Source: Haematococcus lacustris (taxonomy: Eukaryota > Chlorophyta > Chlorophyceae > Chlamydomonadales > Haematococcaceae). Taken from it: a DNA stretch of 64,000 bases. Every line of letters begins with the position of its first letter. Positions within the stretch are counted from its first letter, which is position 1. The notes under the pieces are model-generated. The model was not told the origin of the DNA, did not search any database, and saw nothing but the letters and a program-made list of their open reading frames with translations. Made by a program: the position numbers and the translations under genes. This document shows positions 1 through 10,519 of the stretch, piece after piece. The stretch is taken from contig JASKMD010000009.1 in NCBI GenBank assembly GCA_030144725.1, forward strand, positions 3,611,015 to 3,675,014, read 5' to 3'.

Positions 1-599
1 CTCCTAATCTAAGGAGATGTTCATCCAGAAAGCACATTCTTGAGGGATAGGCAGATGTTCATCTACACAGCTCATGCTGCTTCCATAACTTTGTGTTCAC
101 CGAAACAACACAGAGAGCTTGAGACTACGGATTGCTCACACGAAGGGGCCGCTTCATCCATGCACTGACAGCCCATGCATCTTAAGTTAAGAAATACTGC
201 AATTTTCACAAGCCTGCCAGCGATAGTGACATGTGTATCATGCCATGAGCCAAACAAACAATACGATTGCCCCTTACAGAGGGGATGTGTGTTCGCTAGA
301 GTGTGCATAGGGTAGGGCTCTAGCGAATAGGTTAGGGACACAGTTCCGACTCCTAGGTTAGGGACACACACCAGTCTCTCACTGGTGTGGAGAAGTGAAT
401 GGGGCTCCACAGGAGGATAGTGATACAGCATTGTTGATCCATATATCTACTGTCAAACAGGTAGTTGACAGAGCTGATACAGTACTTAGCCATCGCCATT
501 AATCATCCATTCAATCCATTCTCGCTTCCATTTTCACTTCGCTTCAATAACCTAGCACCGCCACGCGCAACAAGGACAGTACAAGCACACTGATCCTCG

Positions 600-3500
600 A
601 TGGCTAACCTCTCAGGACGCGTGCACATTGGTTACCAGCAAGCCAGCCACTTCGGAGATGCAGCTGTGGTATGTTAAGGCCGTTCATCAGGGCTGGCTTC
701 GACGACGGCGATTGTAAACGGTGGGCCTTCGAACATGTGACGGACGCAGGAGGAGTGGGCTGAGAGGACGGGGGCACAGATGCCAGGGGAGCTTACAGCC
801 CCGCGCAACACACTGAGGGGCAATCCGCAGCCATGGTGCGCGTTCATCCTACAACTCCATCTAGCCCCTCTCCTGCAAGCAAAGCCTGAGCTGCAAGCTG
901 ATCTTTTTGCCCAGTGCCGAGTGTTGATCGTAGTAAGACAAGAAATTGTCATGCCTGGATGATACCATGGGGGATGTCAAAACATCCCCCATCAGCACCT
1001 CATCCATCAGCACCTCCCTCATCAGCACCTCATCCATCAGGCTGGTGGGCAACAAGCACCAATTGAAAAGTAGAATCCTGTTCCCTCACTAAGGGTGGTG
1101 TTTTGTCGGTATGGAGGTTTATTCCCAAGCACATGGCATGCGCACCTTCCACCTACACTATTGCCTGACCCCTGTGACAGGGCTATAGCCTAGAGTTGGC
1201 ATGACTGGCATGCACTTATGTGAGCTGATGACAGCTCAAAGGGGGCACACTACTGTGCCACAGACTGCTGCTGCTGGGCCTTGGGTGGGTTGAGCTGACG
1301 CAGCTGAGCTTCACTGGTGAGCTGACCCGGCTGATGTGGAACTCAGTTGCTAGCACCACCCTGTCCCGCTGTTGGTTTGTGCCTCTGGGCCTGTACAGAG
1401 TGCACACCACCTTGCACCAAGCTTGCAGCACCATGTCAGCACCCCAGCCTCCCTGGGTGTCAATGCCAGCTGCGCCAAAGAAGACCACCAGCTGTTTGAT
1501 ACAGTCCTAGCGCTGCATCAACACCTCAGCTATCTCCTGCTCCTGCTGCAGTCATGCACACAAGGCACACAGGGTGGCTGACATGGTGGCACCATGTTAG
1601 GCATGGCACAGTCAACTGTTACTCCACTTCATGCCATTCCACCACCTCCCAGTACATCACCGACTCACCCACCCTGGCATTCTGACCTTCACCTCCAGCG
1701 CCTGGATGCTTAGAACAGGATTCATAGGTTAAAGCTGGACCACCTGTCCCAGTGGGCCTGGTGGGCTGGCTTCATAGTGAGGCTTTAGGGTGCTCGCCAC
1801 TGCCTTGGGCTGTAACCTAGAGTTAGCACGAAAGCGAACCACAGCAGCCTGCCTCGGTTCTCCCCACCGCCATGAGCAGCCAGGTATTAGCCCAGCTCGG
1901 TGTGCGCCAGCAGCCAGGACAGCCGGTGGGGCAGGGCACGCTCACTCAGCAGAGGTGGCTGGCAGCAGGCTCAGGCCGCAGGCGAGTGTTATGCCAGTGT
2001 GGCGCAACACCGCCCTAGTAGCCAGTGTGACTTATGCCAGTGTGGCGCTGCTGCCAACCTCACTCCCTTGCAGGCGCACCCGGCCCTCCACTGCACTGAC
2101 TGACAGCGGCCCGCTGCACCAGAGCGTGTATGGTGGCAGCATCATGCCTGGCTCCAAGGGCCATGCGACACCGGCTGCGTTTGTGCATGGCGGGCCGGGC
2201 CAGGGGCACCTCACACAAGGTGGCTCATGCAGCTCCACGTCTGAGACGGCACGGGTGAGTGGGCGGCCTGGTGGGGTGGATGCAGGCCAGTGCAGCTAAC
2301 CCGCCACTAGACCCATGCGCCCCATGTTCTGCCTTCCAGCGGACACACACACACACACACACGCACGCGCACCTGCACACACACACGCACACAATGGGGC
2401 CTCCTGCTGCCTTAACAATGCAGCTATGAGCTTACACCATGTGGGGCTAGGGGTTGAGGGGTGGCAAGGCCTGGCCTGCCTGGTGGATGGCCCCTTTAGG
2501 TGCCTGTAGTGCATCAGCTGCTCAAGGCGATCATCATCATCATCATCATCACCATCATCATCATCATCTAGATGGGAATGGTAGGACCTCATGGGTCGAC
2601 AGGTACTGGGCCCTGCCCCTCCCTAACCTCCCTCACACCTGGCCGGTCACACTTGTGTGCTGATGAGGATACCTACAGATTGCCAACAGGTGGGGTCAGG
2701 CAGGCGCACCTAAGTGAGATGCTCCAGTGAAACCAGGGGTAGTATTTGTGGTGGCAAGGGAAGGGTGCCAGGAGTGGGGTGGATGTTGGTGAAGGAATAA
2801 CTCAATGTATTGTTGGGTATGGTGCGGGTGGTGGTGCTGGCGGGGTGGTGTGGCCTGCAGGCGGACTGGGAGCGGCGCATGGCTGCTGCTGGCAGTGGTG
2901 GCCTGCGGGGCAGTTTGACACCGCACTGGCACCCCTTGGAGCAGGCTGACGTGACGGGCACAGGCAGCGTGGCCACAGCGCAGTGGAGCCCAGGCACCAC
3001 TGCCTACCACGTAGCCGGCAGCACCACCATGAGGAAGTACCTGGAGGAGCATCAGCAGCCCAAGGTGCGGTGAGCTGCAAGCCACTGTGGGCCTGCACTC
3101 GGCTTTCCCTGCTTGGGCCTGCCTGCTCTGCCTACCTACCGGCAGCAGGACGGGCTCAGGCGTATCTATCACACATAGGGTTTGCATGGAAATAGGTTTA
3201 CATGTTTGCATGTTTGTTGTATTGTCGCATGTATGGTCTCAATACCATCCACCCTTAGCATCATCATTTGCACATGACCGAACCTCCCTCGTCAACCCAG
3301 TGGGCAACAGTACTGAGTACCAACACGAAGCCAGAATCAGTCCCCTTTACTAGGGGTGGTGTTGAACAGCAGTTGTGGATAAGCCTCTTGAAGTGAAGTC
3401 CACACACTGCTGCACTTGCACTTGTGCTTCCATCTGTGGTCAGGCCAGACAGGGTAGCAGGGAGATGCAGGCAGCACAGGAGGCTCGGCAGCCATGCTGG

Positions 3501-3684
3501 GTGGCCTCACTCTTGGTGGTGACTTGACCTGCTCCTGGCTGCCTATTGATAAGGGTGCCTGACTGATGGTCTGGGTGCCTGCCTGCTGCAGGCCAAGTCT
3601 ACATGGAGCACTGCAGCAGATGATCGTGATGAGTGGGAAGTGCGGCTGCATGCTCAGAGTGTGGGCAAACCCTTAGCCTCATAG
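600..3684 (+). CDS. Tentative multi-exon gene, function unknown
   Basis: I do not recognise this protein. A start codon at 600 opens a 23-codon exon (MANLSGRVHIGYQQASHFGD...) that ends at 668 before gtatgt. Further candidate exons are 2074-2254 (ends before gtgagt), 2863-3064 (cctgcag acceptor, before gtgcgg) and 3592-3684 (ctgctgcag acceptor, stop TAG). The last three join in phase 0 and give a hydrophilic Gly/Ser/His-rich protein with a basic-acidic C-terminus. At least one linking exon between 668 and 2074 is not identified, so these exons may not all belong to one gene. A Fanzor remnant lies in the presumed first intron and partial Fanzor-end repeats lie in the last intron and just downstream. 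There is no membrane segment or known domain. Alternatively, the later exons are a transposon-captured gene fragment. Confidence 0.35.
985..1259 (-). repeat. Fanzor 3'-end repeat, type B (copy 1)
   Basis: This is one of at least seven copies of a conserved segment that, read on the minus strand, follows the Fanzor stop codon. Perfect stems are visible: 1244-1259 (GGCACA/TGTGCC, spanning the stop codon), 1222-1237 (GAGCTG/CAGCTC) and 1170-1182 (CCCTG/CAGGG). A degenerate CCCT/AGGG stem lies near 1090-1105. The outer edge holds tandem 'atcagcacctc' units. A separate perfect hairpin GGGGGATGT/ACATCCCCC lies just outside at about 969-990. Confidence 0.7.
1216..1590 (-). pseudogene. Internally deleted Fanzor remnant
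   Basis: On the minus strand the sequence keeps the block VVFFGAAGIDTQGGWGAD and the following DE(F/Y)RTS-like region as TEFHISRVSS. It then jumps directly to the extreme C-terminus (PPKAQQQQSVAQ-stop in the neighbouring frame). The zinc-ribbon and RuvC-III region present in the copy at 35.2-35.8 kb is missing. The splice acceptor upstream of this exon, around 1552-1570, is also conserved with the other copies. It cannot encode a working nuclease. Confidence 0.7.
2340..2394. repeat. (AC)n microsatellite
   Basis: An imperfect CA/CG dinucleotide run. It is followed at about 2529-2571 by an ATC/ATG trinucleotide run that would read as poly-His or poly-Asp. Neither appears to be coding. Confidence 0.9.
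3285..3366 (-). repeat. Fanzor 3'-end repeat, type B (short copy 2)
   Basis: Only the distal end is present: the 'cctccctcgtcaacccagtgggcaac' stretch and the CCCCTTTACTAGGGG stem with the following GTGGTGTT. Similarity is then lost. It is recognised only by comparison with the fuller copies. Confidence 0.55.
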
Positions 3685-3814
3685 GCTGTGCATGGCTAGA
3701 AGCTGGACGCCGCCACATGGGAGATGCATGCCACCACATCACTGTGTGAGGCCCTGTGGGATCACATAGTTTCAGTCACGAAGCGACTCCCAGCAACTCT
3801 CTCATCAGCCAATC

Positions 3815-4060
3815 CATGCTGACCCATCACTCAGCACCTCCCTCATCAGCCCAGCGCAAGTACCAACGCAGTGGTAGAATCAGGTCCCCTCTTTGGGGGT
3901 GGTGTTTCATTAGAAGAGAGTTATGTTCCCATGCACATGGCACGGGCACCTTCCACTTACACTATTGCATGACCCTGTGACAGGGGTAAAGCTTAGAGTT
4001 GGCATCACAAACATGCAGTGATGTAAGCTGACAACAGCCCAGAAAGGGGTGCAATATGGC
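3815..4060 (-). repeat. Fanzor 3'-end repeat, type B (copy 3)
   Basis: This copy carries the cctccctcatcagcccagcg stretch, a degenerate CCCCTC/GGGGG stem, GGTGGTGTTT, the CCATGCACATGG palindrome, a CCCTGTGACAGGG stem, TAGAGTTGGCAT and a decayed form of the GAGCTG/CAGCTC stem. It lies about 570 bp upstream of CRD1 and carries no recognisable ORF. Confidence 0.65.
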
Positions 4061-4628
4061 ACTGTAGGTCAGAGCAGGGTGACTAGGCCAGGTGATGCAA
4101 GGTGAGTTGATCAGGTCAGCTAGTGGTGGCGAGCAGTGCAGGAATCGTAGTCAAGGCTGTTGTATATGAACAGGGCCCTTCTTCTGGGATAATGTTTGGG
4201 TTTGCTGGAACCTGCTTGTGAAACCAGCTTGCTGCAATGAATATGATGTAAGAACTTGAGAGGTAGAGCTGCCACCACCACCCAAAACTACGCTGGACAT
4301 TGGGCGCTGCCGTCTGCAAGCCTGCGCCTCATCTGACCTGACGTTAGACCTGGCCTCGTCGTCTACACTGACAGGCCGAAGGTCCAGGCGCGCACAATTG
4401 ACACTGACGTCTGCAAATAAACACCACGCCTGCTTGGTTTGTAATCTTCCGGAACGCACTTTTCCGGAAGAGTGCCACACTCTCGCACCCTGATCTTGCT
4501 CGCAGTGCAATAAAGTTCACTGCAGGGCTCAGCTAAACCCACTACAGACCAATCGCCGCAGCGCATTCGTCTCGGTACATCTCCCGCCGCACTCTGTCCC
4601 CGACTTGCTCGCTCGTTTCATCGCAAGG

Positions 4629-7600
4629 ATGCTGGCTTCAAAACGGATTCCGTCATATGCAGCTGAGAGCTGCCCATCTCGTGCCGCGCCAGCCCCTGGG
4701 AGGTTGGCCAGGTAACACTGGTGGCCAATGCAGGCAGCCGCACGCAGCAAGCCCATTTGTGGCTTACTAGTGGCTGACTTGTAAACAATGTATGCGCAGG
4801 CGCGTAACTGTGGCGCGGGCCACCGGTCCCGCGGCTCGAGTCGATGATCTCGGCTTCGCAACGATGCGCGACGGCATCAAGGTGGCAGCTGAGGAGACAC
4901 TTCTTACCCCGCGCTTGTGAGTTCTACTCAACACCACCTTACCACGGCGGTCAGCACAGCAGGTGGATGGGGACACACTCACCGCTTGGCCACATTCACA
5001 ACATGCACCCTCGCCCTCTGCAGCTACACCACGGACTTTGACGAGATGGAAAGGCTGTTCAGCAAGGAGATCAACCCCAATATAAACATGGAGGAGCTGA
5101 ACGCGTGCTTGGCAGAGTTTCGCCAAGTTAGTGCCTACACACACAGCAGCTAAGCAGCAAGACAGAGCTGACCTACCCTACACCCGCCCTATCGTCACAC
5201 ACCTGCCCAACCTCATGCCATCTCACCTGCCATGTGCGCTCCGCAGCACCTCCCAGATGCTCAGCAGTCCAGCTGCGGGGCAGTCAGCAACCGTGAAACC
5301 CCATAGGCTGCCTAAGGGCCTGCTGCTGGCTGGCTGCCTGCCTGCGCCTCTCCTGCTCGCCCTGGCCTGGTTCTTCCAGGACACCTTGCCCGGGCCTACC
5401 TTGTGCCTGTCCGTAGTATCCTAGGACAGCCTGCTGGCCTGTTGCGGACCCGCTGACCTATGCTGTGTTGCCTGTCCTGCACCACAGGACTACAACAAGA
5501 AGCACTTTGTGCGAAACCAGACCTTTGCGGTGGGTGGCAGCCAATGCACCTCGCCGTCCCAACACCCACACTGCCCATGTCAACCTCTTCCCAACCTTCC
5601 TGTTGACACCTGCCCCGCTTGCCTCAGCCTCATGGAAGCTTGTGCAGCAGCAAGCAGCTTCCCGCACAGCAGTTGATGTGCCTGCTCAATGTCTAGTGTG
5701 CCTGGCACCTTCCCTGACCTCGCGCCCTGCACCTGCCCTGTCCCCCCACTGCCGACCCCGCAGCCCGCTGCTGCTGCCATCCAAGGGCCCACTCGCAAGA
5801 TCTTCATTGAGTTCCTGGAGCGCTCCTGCACTGCTGAGTTCTCTGGCTTCCTGCTCTACAAGGAGCTGGCACGCAGGTAGAGCAGGGCAGGAAGGGCAGC
5901 GAGGCGGGCAGTGCAGGGCAGTTGGGTGTCTGACTAGAGAGACGGAGCAGGGCAGGGCAGGGCAGAGTGTCACCAGGGCAGACGGAGCAGGGCAGGGCAG
6001 GATGGGCAGGGCAGAGTGTCACCAGGGAGCATCTCGTCAAGCTCTGGGCAAGCAAGAGATACAACTGTGCCATTCACCTCGGTCAACATGGCTTCACCCT
6101 TGGCCTGTCACCGACCCTGAACCGGGCTCCTTTTGTATCCCACACCTCACATGTGCTGCATCTGGGCCTGCCCTGTCCTTGCCCCAGCTATTGGCTCGAG
6201 CCTGGCGCCTGCCTCAGCCAGCTGCTGCCTGACCTGCTCCCAGGCTCAAGGACAGCGCGCCAGAGGTTGCAGAGATGTTCCTGCTGACCAGCCGGGATGA
6301 GGCCCGCCACGCTGGCTTCATCAACAAGGTAATGAGACTTGAACAATGCTGGGCCATGGGCGGGGTGCAGCTAGGTTAGACTACGGCTGGCTGGGCCACG
6401 CCAGGCCGGACAAGGCATAGGGCAGCGGCACCTGCAGCTTGCAGCTCCCCATGCAGTTGCTGCTGCTGCTGCTACATGCCAGCGCTGTTGAGCACCCCAA
6501 CCATGGCTTTGGGCTGGGCCCTGGACCTGGTCCCGTCTATCCAGGCTCCTGTTGATCCTCCCCTGTGTTCTGTGCTCAGGCCCTGTCAGACTTCAACCTG
6601 GCGCTGGACCTTGGCTTCATGACCAAGAACCGCACCTACACCTTCTTCAAGCCAAAGTTCATCATGTGGGTGCCTCTCCCTTGACCTCTACCTCCAGTCG
6701 TCTCCTGCCTGCCTGCATCCTGCTCTCCTACATGTGTAGCCAAACGATATCCAGATCACATGAGTATTACATGTTTCAGTGCATGCAGTATGTCACAACA
6801 TGGTCCTAGTCTGATGGCAGTGCCTGACCTGCCAACCTGCCCGCCTGCCTTGCCTCAGATACGCCACCTTCTTGTCAGAGAAGATTGGCTACTGGCGCTA
6901 CATCAGGTGAGAGGGGCTCGCAGGGACTTGGCGGGACAGGTGTGAGTGCAGCACAGGTCAGGCGGCAGCCACCTGCATAGCCTCTGCCTCCGCCTCTGCC
7001 TCGCCTGCCCCTGCGTGCTTTGCCTCAGCCTCAACCTCTGTCTTCTCCGCAGCGCCTCCCTCACCATCACTGACCTGGACCTCAGCTGTGGGGCAGTTAC
7101 CTTGCCAGTAGGAGCAGCGTCAGCAGCAGCAGCACCAGTATGACTTGTCTGTGAATGCCTTGGTGCTTGCAGCATCTACCGCCACTTGCAGCGCAACCCA
7201 GACTGCCAGCTGTACCCCTTGTTTGAGTACTTCGAGTCGTGGTGCCAGGATGAGAACAGGTGAGGTGGGCAGGCAGGCAGGCATGCAGAGCATGAACCTA
7301 AGGTGGACAGGCTGGCAGCATGGAAGCATGACATATCTGACGTGCAGTGCATGGATCAACTCCCTCGTCAGCCCAGCGGGCAACACGCACCAATGCAAAG
7401 GCAGACTGAGGTCCCCTCACTAGGGGTATTGTTTTGTCGGTATGGAGTTCTGTTCCCGTGCACATGGCATAGGCGCCTTCCTACACAGGACCCCTGTGAC
7501 ATTGGGCCATGTCGGGCACGTACACTAGAGCACGACCGGTTAATTTAACATCCTGATGTTTTGGGTTTAACAACGGCTTTAACAAATCTTTAACATACCC

Positions 7601-8947
7601 GTTTTGCTACCCTGGGACTGCGTCTCACTGGCCACTTCTGCCTGCATAGTGTCGCTGGGTGCAATGCCGTGTCGCGACCAGAACGACAGCAAAAAATGAC
7701 TTGTATCACGACCAAGCGGTCAACTTTAACTAACCGGTTTAACATTAACATTAACACGTCCGGTCGCGCTCTAGTGACAGGACTGTAGCCTAGAGTTGGC
7801 TGACATGCACTAATGTAAGCTGATGACATCCTGTGCTGCAAGCCATGGCCCAGGCTGTGTGGCACTGCCCTGCTCTCCCTCCAGGCACGGCGACTTCCTG
7901 GCAGCCATCCTGAAGGCCAAGCCTGAGCTGCTGCAGGGCTGGGAGGCCAAGCTGTGGAGCCGCTTCTTCTGCCTCAGCGTGTACATCACCATGTACCTGA
8001 ACGACCACCAGGTGCCTGGGGGGCAGCCCTGGTGGCAGTGGCAAGGGAGGCAGCGTGCAGGGGTGCAGGCTGGGAAGCATACTCCAGCTGCACACCCGCT
8101 CGGCGAGGAATGGCCAGCAACCTGTTGCACCCTGGTCCTGGACCTGTGCTAGGGTAGTGGGCCGCGGGGATGGGCTGAGTTGACATGTGTGCTGGGTCAG
8201 GATGGGCAGGGTAAAATGTCACCTGGGAGCACCTCATCAAGCTCTAGGCCAGCAACAGCGACATCTGTGCTATGCATCTTAGTCAACATGGCTTCACCCT
8301 TGGCCTAATCACTGACCCTGGTTCATTTGTATGCACTAGGGTAGCTCGCAGCTCCTGGCGGACAGCTCCTGTCGCAACTCCTGTCCTTGTTTCGTCCCGC
8401 ACTGCAGCGGACGACATTCTATGAAAGCCTGGGCATGAATACCACACAGTTCAACCGACACGTCATTCTGGAGACTAACCGCAGTACCGAGCGCTTATTC
8501 CCCCAGGTTGGTTTGCGTGGCCGGGATCTGATGTGTCGCCCCGCGCGCCCGCACGCCGCCTCGCCCCCTCGCCCCCTCGCTCGCCCGCTTGTGTTGACGC
8601 AGAGTGTTTGATCATGCAGGTTCCTGACGTTGAGAGCCCCGTGTTCTGGGAGCGCATGGACCGATTGCTGGAGCTGACCGCGAAGCTGCGAGAGCTGGAT
8701 GGCGGCAGTTTGCCTGCGCCGCTGAAGGCCATTGCACGGCTGCCCATCTTGGAGCGCCTCATCGCCAACATGCTGCAGGTGCCATAGCAGCAACGGATCT
8801 ATCTCGCGGTCCACCTCGCGATCCACCCTGAGCACTTTTCACTTGCCGTCTTGGGCTGTCGCGTGCTGCCCGCAGATTTTCCTCATCGCTCCTAAAGACT
8901 GTGGATCGCGAGACCTTGAGAGCAGCATTGCAAACCTCGCGGTATGA
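4629..8947 (+). CDS. CRD1: Mg-protoporphyrin IX monomethyl ester oxidative cyclase (AcsF/CHL27 family)
   Basis: This is the diiron subunit of the aerobic cyclase that forms the chlorophyll isocyclic ring E from Mg-protoporphyrin IX monomethyl ester, at chloroplast membranes. Thirteen exons join in phase: 4629-4711, 4800-4916, 5024-5126, 5488-5529, 5764-5876, 6244-6328, 6580-6665, 6859-6906, 7173-7259, 7885-8011, 8408-8506, 8620-8778, 8876-8947, giving about 406 aa, the usual algal length. The N-terminus is a basic transit peptide. Signatures in order are [49 protein letters not shown] (a diiron-ligand ExxH-type site), [25 protein letters not shown] (second ExxH) and [14 protein letters not shown]. 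Chlamydomonas has two paralogues, CRD1 and CTH1, and I cannot say which this is. Two introns carry duplicated repeats, and the 7260-7884 intron contains a Fanzor end and a MITE. Confidence 0.95.
6010..6143. repeat. Intronic dispersed repeat, copy 1
   Basis: The segment 'gggcagagtgtcaccagg...catctcgtcaagctctgg...caacatggcttcacccttggcct...' recurs in a later CRD1 intron at 8203-8336. In this copy it is preceded by a short run of gcagg-type tandem units at 5880-6010. It is probably a fragment of an interspersed element, or an intra-gene duplication. Confidence 0.7.
7350..7830 (-). repeat. Fanzor 3'-end repeat, type B (copy 4), split by a MITE
   Basis: The distal part (7350-7510) has the ccctcgtcagcccagcggg stretch and a perfect CCCCTCACTAGGGG hairpin. 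The proximal part (7777-7830) has the TAGAGTTGGC element and the start of the GAGCTGATGAC stem. They are separated by a 254-bp inverted-repeat insertion. The whole lies in the CRD1 intron 7260-7884. Confidence 0.7.
7523..7776. mobile_element. MITE with CACTAGAGC terminal inverted repeats
   Basis: The left end CACTAGAGCACGACCGG and the reverse complement of the right end CACTAGAGCGCGACCGG match at 16 of 17 positions. The AT-richer interior contains repeated TTTAAC/GTTAA units. The CACTA start suggests the EnSpm/CACTA superfamily, but no clean 3-bp target duplication is visible. It is non-autonomous, with no ORF of note, and nests inside the older Fanzor-end repeat. Confidence 0.75.
8203..8336. 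repeat. Intronic dispersed repeat, copy 2
   Basis: Diverged copy of the segment at 6010-6143, in the same orientation, sharing 'caacatggcttcacccttggcct'. It lies in the intron between the exons ending at 8011 and starting at 8408. Confidence 0.7.
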
Positions 8948-9967
8948 GCGACGGATCAGCTACGGCCCTTCCCTCGTCAGCTACAGCAGACCGCACGCGC
9001 CGCACGCGCCCGCCGACAGGCCACGTGACATAGTGCGGTGGGTCGAGCGGTGGGTGTGAGTGCCGCACACGCTTGATCTCCCAGGTTGGTTTGCGTAGCC
9101 GTACCCACACAGTGTGGGGAGCCGGTTTCAAAGTATAACCATGTTGCCAGAGTGACCCAATGCACAGTACATACCTAGAGTACGTCCTGGGCGCTGCAGC
9201 ATGCACCCAAGGGCTGAAGGCTGCTGCAGCGGGGGGGGGGGCTAAGCAGCACAGCAGACCACTGCTGGGGCGGTGAAAGGGTGGGAAGTGATTGTTATTG
9301 GGAAGAGGTGATGACGGGGAGTGAGAGGAGATGGGGTGAGGTGGGGGCAGACATTTTGACACCATTGCTGCAGGGAGCAGCAACAAACAAAGGTGACTGG
9401 CCATGGGCGTGGGTGTGACGTGCATGGCTGGTTTGATTGTGTCGTGGTGTTTGACCTGCTGGGTAGCCTTTGGTTTTGGCCCTGCACCCCACCTGCTCAA
9501 TTTGCATCACCTTGCATGGCCTGGCCCATGTCAGTCGTGAAAATGACGCACAAGACGGGAGTGTTTTGATAAAGGGTAGTGCAGGCGTCCACTACCACAG
9601 AGGTTTCCACGTATTGCACTGAGACATGGCACACTGGCTATTGGTTCCACCCACATCCTTGCGGCCACATACACATTGAGGTGGGGCCTTCTGTTTGGCC
9701 TCGACACACGGTTTTGATTGGTAGGATTGCATCCAGAGTGTCGTTGTTGGGGCCGCTGTCTTTTCTTATGTGACATGCCCATTGGTTTCGATGTAAACAG
9801 TTTTACAATTAACCTCCCTAACTCTCAAAAGCACAGAAGTTTGTATTGCTGCGAGCCTCTTGGGTTTCTGCCATCATTGCACCTACCTCCACCCCCGTCC
9901 TCGCCTCTAAATGTGAGTGTCATGATGGTGCGGTAGGCAAAAGATGATGCTGATGGTTACATCAAAT
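8948..9967. other. CRD1 3' flank, no gene seen
   Basis: Presumed 3' UTR and spacer. It includes a G10 run near 9231, a 'cccaggttggtttgcgt' echo of the exon-intron junction at about 8500 (here near 9081), and a TGTAA (the algal polyadenylation signal) near 9791. No convincing exon was found. Confidence 0.5.
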
Positions 9968-10519
9968 CAGTGTTGTGAATCTTCAGATTTTCAATATTTC
10001 AGATTTTCATGAAAATGAAAGTGTTTCATTGAAAATCTGAGACTTTCACGCGAGTGAAAATGAGCGTTTGCAGCTGGTTTCCCATCCTCCCTTTATGCAC
10101 GCGGCTTGTTTGCAGGTCTGCACTTTAAGAAATGCACAAATGCTCAGTTCGCTTCAGGTCAGACATGCAAGCCAATTTAAAAGATGCAAGCCGCCCATGC
10201 TGGCGTTGCCTGCCTTACGCTTCTTCCGCTGTGGCTGCAGCGCGCTGGCGCCAGCTAAGCCAAGCGAAAGGCACTGCGACACCCGTGGGATTGGCAGCGC
10301 CGGGCTCCTTCCGATGGCAGCGACTATAGCCCGGGCAGTTTGCACTAGGGCGAGTCTCTGGTTGCCTGCGAGCTGCTGTTCGCCTGCTGCTGCCATCGCG
10401 CCGCGATCTGACCGGGGGCAGCACCCGGCACTTTCAGATTTGCAGTGAATACGTTCAGATTTTCAGATGAAAATTTTCATTGAAAATCTGAATGAAAATC
10501 TGAAGTTTTCACAACACTG
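9968..10519. mobile_element. hAT-type non-autonomous element (MITE)
   Basis: The element begins CAGTGTTGTGAA and ends TTCACAACACTG, a perfect 12-bp terminal inverted repeat. It is flanked on both sides by the 8-bp direct repeat CATCAAAT (9960-9967 and 10520-10527). The ends carry nested TTCAGATTTTC/GAAAATCTGAA repeats. The 8-bp duplication and CAGTG terminus are typical of hAT transposons. It is 552 bp long with no transposase ORF. The perfect duplication suggests a relatively recent insertion. Confidence 0.9.

Noticed and set aside
72..431. 119-codon minus-strand ORF at the window start
   Set aside because: No conserved motif, no splice logic and composition like surrounding spacer.
985..1060. 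CRISPR-like array from the repeated 'atcagcacctc' units
   Set aside because: Units are contiguous and lack unique spacers. It is a small tandem repeat at a Fanzor end in a eukaryotic genome.
1790..2299. 169-codon ORF as a single-exon gene
   Set aside because: Only its 3' part (2074-2254) looks like an exon with proper splice sites. The upstream part is low-complexity spacer.
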